Positions 5,331 to 7,871 of a DNA stretch of 7,871 nt are shown piece by piece (positions within the stretch are counted from its first letter, which is position 1; every line of letters starts with the position of its first letter). The notes under the pieces are model-generated. The model saw only the letters and a list, made by a program, of their open reading frames with translations. It did not search any database and had not been told where the DNA came from. The DNA comes from an uncultured Eubacteriales bacterium (GTDB taxonomy: Bacteria > Bacillota > Clostridia > Oscillospirales > CAG-272). The stretch covers positions 1 to 7,871 of the forward strand of contig CABPZV010000094.1 in the NCBI GenBank assembly GCA_902462015.1, written 5' to 3'. Position numbers and translations under genes: made by a program.

Positions 5331-7871
5331 TTAAAAAAATTCATTTATCTTTTGGTGTGCCAGAAACAGCCTATCATTTTCAGACAGTGTATCCTCCAAG
5401 TACAGATAATTAAAACGCTCATAACCATAAGCGGCATTGTTTTGCTTTAAAAACTCTGTTTCCATAAAGGCCCTCTTATCCTTAAAGGCTGGATCTTCGG
5501 CGTAAATCTTTCCTTTGGTTTCGACAATAAAGATTTTATAGATTTTCATATCTTTACGTTTGATGATAAGAAAGTCAGGAGTGTAGGTTCCGACATAGAT
5601 CCATTTATCTCCGTCATGTTTATAGCACCTGATCTTGAATTCTGTCATTGCACGGTCACCGTTGTAATATACCTCCAGACCGAGATTTTCAATATCATTA
5701 TAAGTCAAGACATCTTTTAAGAAGGTCCTCTCGAAGCCACTGCCGGTACAATATGGCAGATAATGGAACGAACAATCTTTATTTTTGTGGGATGACATTT
5801 GCAATTTTAAATCATCCGCGATTTTTTCATTTCCGGTTTCTATAGCAAGATCAATAAGCTGTTGTATTTTTGCATCATTCTTTAGCCTTCCATTATCTTC
5901 TGCGATTATGTTTTCTACCACCTTTTGTTCAGGATAATAATCCTGCGGCCTATTTGTATATACTTCGGAGGTAAAATTTGCAATATTTAAGAGGCTTGCT
6001 TCCTCATATACCAGTTCTTCTGTAGTGTTAAAGTCGAGTTTATCGCAGAAAGCCTTACGAATGTTTGCTTCTATCAAACCTCGTTTATATTTGGAGCTGT
6101 AATAACGGGAACCGTTCTTTTCATATGTAATTTTTAGAAAAACAGCCTTTAACTGCTCTGCATAAACTTTCAGCTCTGATACAGAAAGCATAGCAAAACC
6201 GTCCCTTATAATTCTGTATATCCAAGAGATAAAGGTTGCAGGCTCACTGCCGTATTCAGTATCATCAAAGCTGATACTGGTTTTGCTTTTGTCCATTAAA
6301 AGATCAGTCGTTTTGATAATACTGTCTGCAATGCGCGCGGAATCAGCCGCGGCTGCTATTGCAGATGCAGGATCAGCCTCCTCTGCAGTAAAGGTATCAT
6401 AATTGATTTTCAGCTGATAGAAGTCAACTTTGGGCAAATTCAAATACGCTGTGCGGTTGAAACGCTTCAGCGGTGTTTTTGTATTATCAGCAGATGAGAA
6501 TTTCCTGAGGGAGATATGGTGCTGCCGCTCAAGCTGCATATTCAGCTTGTCGGCATTGCTTTTGTTCAAGTAAATAAGCGCTGTTTCAGAACTGCCATTG
6601 ATTACCTGACGCAGGCAGCGGCAAGAGGACTGCAACACCATATTTGTGGGACAATCGCCCTCCTGGGAAAGAATGATTCCGGTAAGACTTCGGCAGTCCC
6701 ACCCCTCTTTACCAATCTGTACAAGCAGTACGATACGGATTTTGGATACTGATTTGTCCAGTATATCAAACTGCATTTGGCTATCGACAGGCATCCTGTA
6801 CTGCTTGTTTCCTTTGTGAAATTTGAGTATTGTATCTGCACCCAGTCCGTATTCTGCTGCAATGCGGGAAACCAAAGGGTAAACTATTTCTTCTAATTTT
6901 TCGATAGTACCGCAGTAAATGCCAAGTTTCGAGGAAAGACCATTTGAATAGACAGCATCTTTGTATGTATCAAGGAACTCCCGGACACCTTTTTCGATAA
7001 TTAAGCTGCTGTCTGCAATATCGGCAATTTTCACTATGGGGAGTTTCAAAAAATTGCCCACACCGTCAATAAGCGGGTAATAATACACAATGTTGGTAAT
7101 TTCAGCTGTGCCCACGGAAATCGAATCTGTAACCTTGAATTTTTCCGCTTTCTCGAGATAAGGTGTACCGGTAAAACCGATAACCGAATTTACAGTATTA
7201 TTCTGCGCCCATTTCGTAACAACTGAACGAAGCTTGATTTCATCACTGACGGCATGATGAACCTCGTCTATAAAGACAGAAAGCGAAGGCAGCTTGCCAA
7301 TAAGATTGCGAAGCTCGTTAGCTTGTCTGTCTTTTTCATCGTCACTTTTTTCAAACAAACGGATCTGACCGTTCTTCTCTGCAATACGGTCAAGTATAAC
7401 CTTTTCGGCATTAGTGACGGCAACCAAGCCGAAGAGCTCGGAAAGCGGTTGATGATTCATAATTTTCTGAACATTCGGATTCTTGGTTTTATTTGATCTA
7501 TTCGCAGCTTTTCCCTGATCTAAAATCTCAAAGGAAACCATTCGCTTAATATCTGATGCCGCAGGGTCCGGAATAATCCACGCAGGGTTAAAGTTCTGAA
7601 TTGTCTTAAGACTCGGAACAACAGAAGATTTCAAGCCTGATGGAGCAAAGATTATAAAGTTATGAGCGAACGCAGAATTTGTCGGCTCGTTTAGAGCAAA
7701 GTATAAATCAAGATAGATGAATGCCGCCATCAAGTATGTCTTACCTGCGCCCATGGGTAAGCTGAAAAGATAATCCGTGTAGGAAACGCCGTAAAATACA
7801 TTGCGGAAGAAACCGTCATAATCAATGTCTGACGGAAATTTCTTGATTTTCTTTTCGAGTTTTTCGGAAAC
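5331..7871 (-). CDS. res: Type III restriction enzyme helicase/nuclease subunit (Res), 5'-truncated by window edge
   Basis: 846 residues are visible and the frame stays open to the right edge, so the true start lies outside; an internal ATG at 7754 falls inside the Walker A motif and is not the start. Superfamily 2 helicase motifs in visible numbering are: Walker A LPMGAGKT (38-45), motif II FIDEVHHA (200-207), motif III FTGTP (233-237), motif V GKEGWDCRS (387-395) and motif VI QSSCRCLRQ (414-422). The C-terminal domain carries PD-(D/E)XK nuclease residues: TPDFLII (Asp766), then IVETKGK (Glu784, Lys786). Res uses ATP to move along DNA and cuts unmethylated DNA when complexed with Mod. All catalytic motifs seen are intact. 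About 100 residues are probably missing compared with typical Res length. It ends 189 nt before mod and may start the operon. Confidence 0.93.
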   Translation of the reverse strand, partial: VSEKLEKKIKKFPSDIDYDGFFRNVFYGVSYTDYLFSLPMGAGKTYLMAAFIYLDLYFALNEPTNSAFAHNFIIFAPSGLKSSVVPSLKTIQNFNPAWIIPDPAASDIKRMVSFEILDQGKAANRSNKTKNPNVQKIMNHQPLSELFGLVAVTNAEKVILDRIAEKNGQIRLFEKSDDEKDRQANELRNLIGKLPSLSVFIDEVHHAVSDEIKLRSVVTKWAQNNTVNSVIGFTGTPYLEKAEKFKVTDSISVGTAEITNIVYYYPLIDGVGNFLKLPIVKIADIADSSLIIEKGVREFLDTYKDAVYSNGLSSKLGIYCGTIEKLEEIVYPLVSRIAAEYGLGADTILKFHKGNKQYRMPVDSQMQFDILDKSVSKIRIVLLVQIGKEGWDCRSLTGIILSQEGDCPTNMVLQSSCRCLRQVINGSSETALIYLNKSNADKLNMQLERQHHISLRKFSSADNTKTPLKRFNRTAYLNLPKVDFYQLKINYDTFTAEEADPASAIAAAADSARIADSIIKTTDLLMDKSKTSISFDDTEYGSEPATFISWIYRIIRDGFAMLSVSELKVYAEQLKAVFLKITYEKNGSRYYSSKYKRGLIEANIRKAFCDKLDFNTTEELVYEEASLLNIANFTSEVYTNRPQDYYPEQKVVENIIAEDNGRLKNDAKIQQLIDLAIETGNEKIADDLKLQMSSHKNKDCSFHYLPYCTGSGFERTFLKDVLTYNDIENLGLEVYYNGDRAMTEFKIRCYKHDGDKWIYVGTYTPDFLIIKRKDMKIYKIFIVETKGKIYAEDPAFKDKRAFMETEFLKQNNAAYGYERFNYLYLEDTLSENDRLFLAHQKINEFF

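Noticed and set aside
1..7871. CRISPR array, tRNA/rRNA genes or a complete insertion sequence
   Set aside because: No regularly spaced repeats, no cloverleaf or rRNA-like stretch and no transposase frame were found on either strand.

Overview
The window looks like an accessory or mobile-element region of a low-to-moderate GC Gram-positive gut-type bacterium, most likely a clostridial Firmicute. The evidence is strong AGGAGG-type ribosome binding sites, A/T-rich sigma-A-like promoter sequence, a Tn916/Tn1549-style excisionase, and the general look of the proteins. No genus can be assigned. All intact genes lie on the minus strand, so the window reads right to left. One gene remnant lies on the plus strand.

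Right part (7871 to about 2208): a Type III restriction-modification locus. The res gene (superfamily 2 helicase with a C-terminal PD-(D/E)XK nuclease) runs off the right edge and lacks its start. It is followed after 189 bp by mod (beta-class DNA methyltransferase with DPPF and FxGxG motifs). This res-then-mod order is the reverse of the textbook mod-res order. Two small genes follow on the same strand and may share the transcript: a stand-alone GyrI-like ligand-binding protein, 39 nt after mod, and a 51-residue cysteine/histidine-rich protein. A strong hairpin terminator (1996-2023) closes this side.

Middle part (about 1990 to 520): a self-contained regulatory cassette. A good sigma-A-like promoter sits directly against that terminator. 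It is followed by a 5' leader with a perfect stem-loop, an ECF-type sigma factor, and a single-pass membrane protein whose start overlaps the sigma gene by 14 nt. The membrane protein is probably the cognate anti-sigma or sensor. A bulged hairpin just after its stop codon is the probable terminator.

Left part (1 to about 500): mobile-element core. A small excisionase-type DNA-binding protein is encoded on the minus strand, with two inverted repeats after it. Head-to-head with it on the plus strand is an open frame that reads like the charged C-terminal tail of a MobA/MobL-type relaxase, with no catalytic part in front of it. I infer that cargo (the sigma cassette plus the R-M locus) sits beside the recombination module of a rearranged or decayed integrative mobilizable/conjugative element. 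No integrase, RNA gene, CRISPR array or complete insertion sequence is visible.
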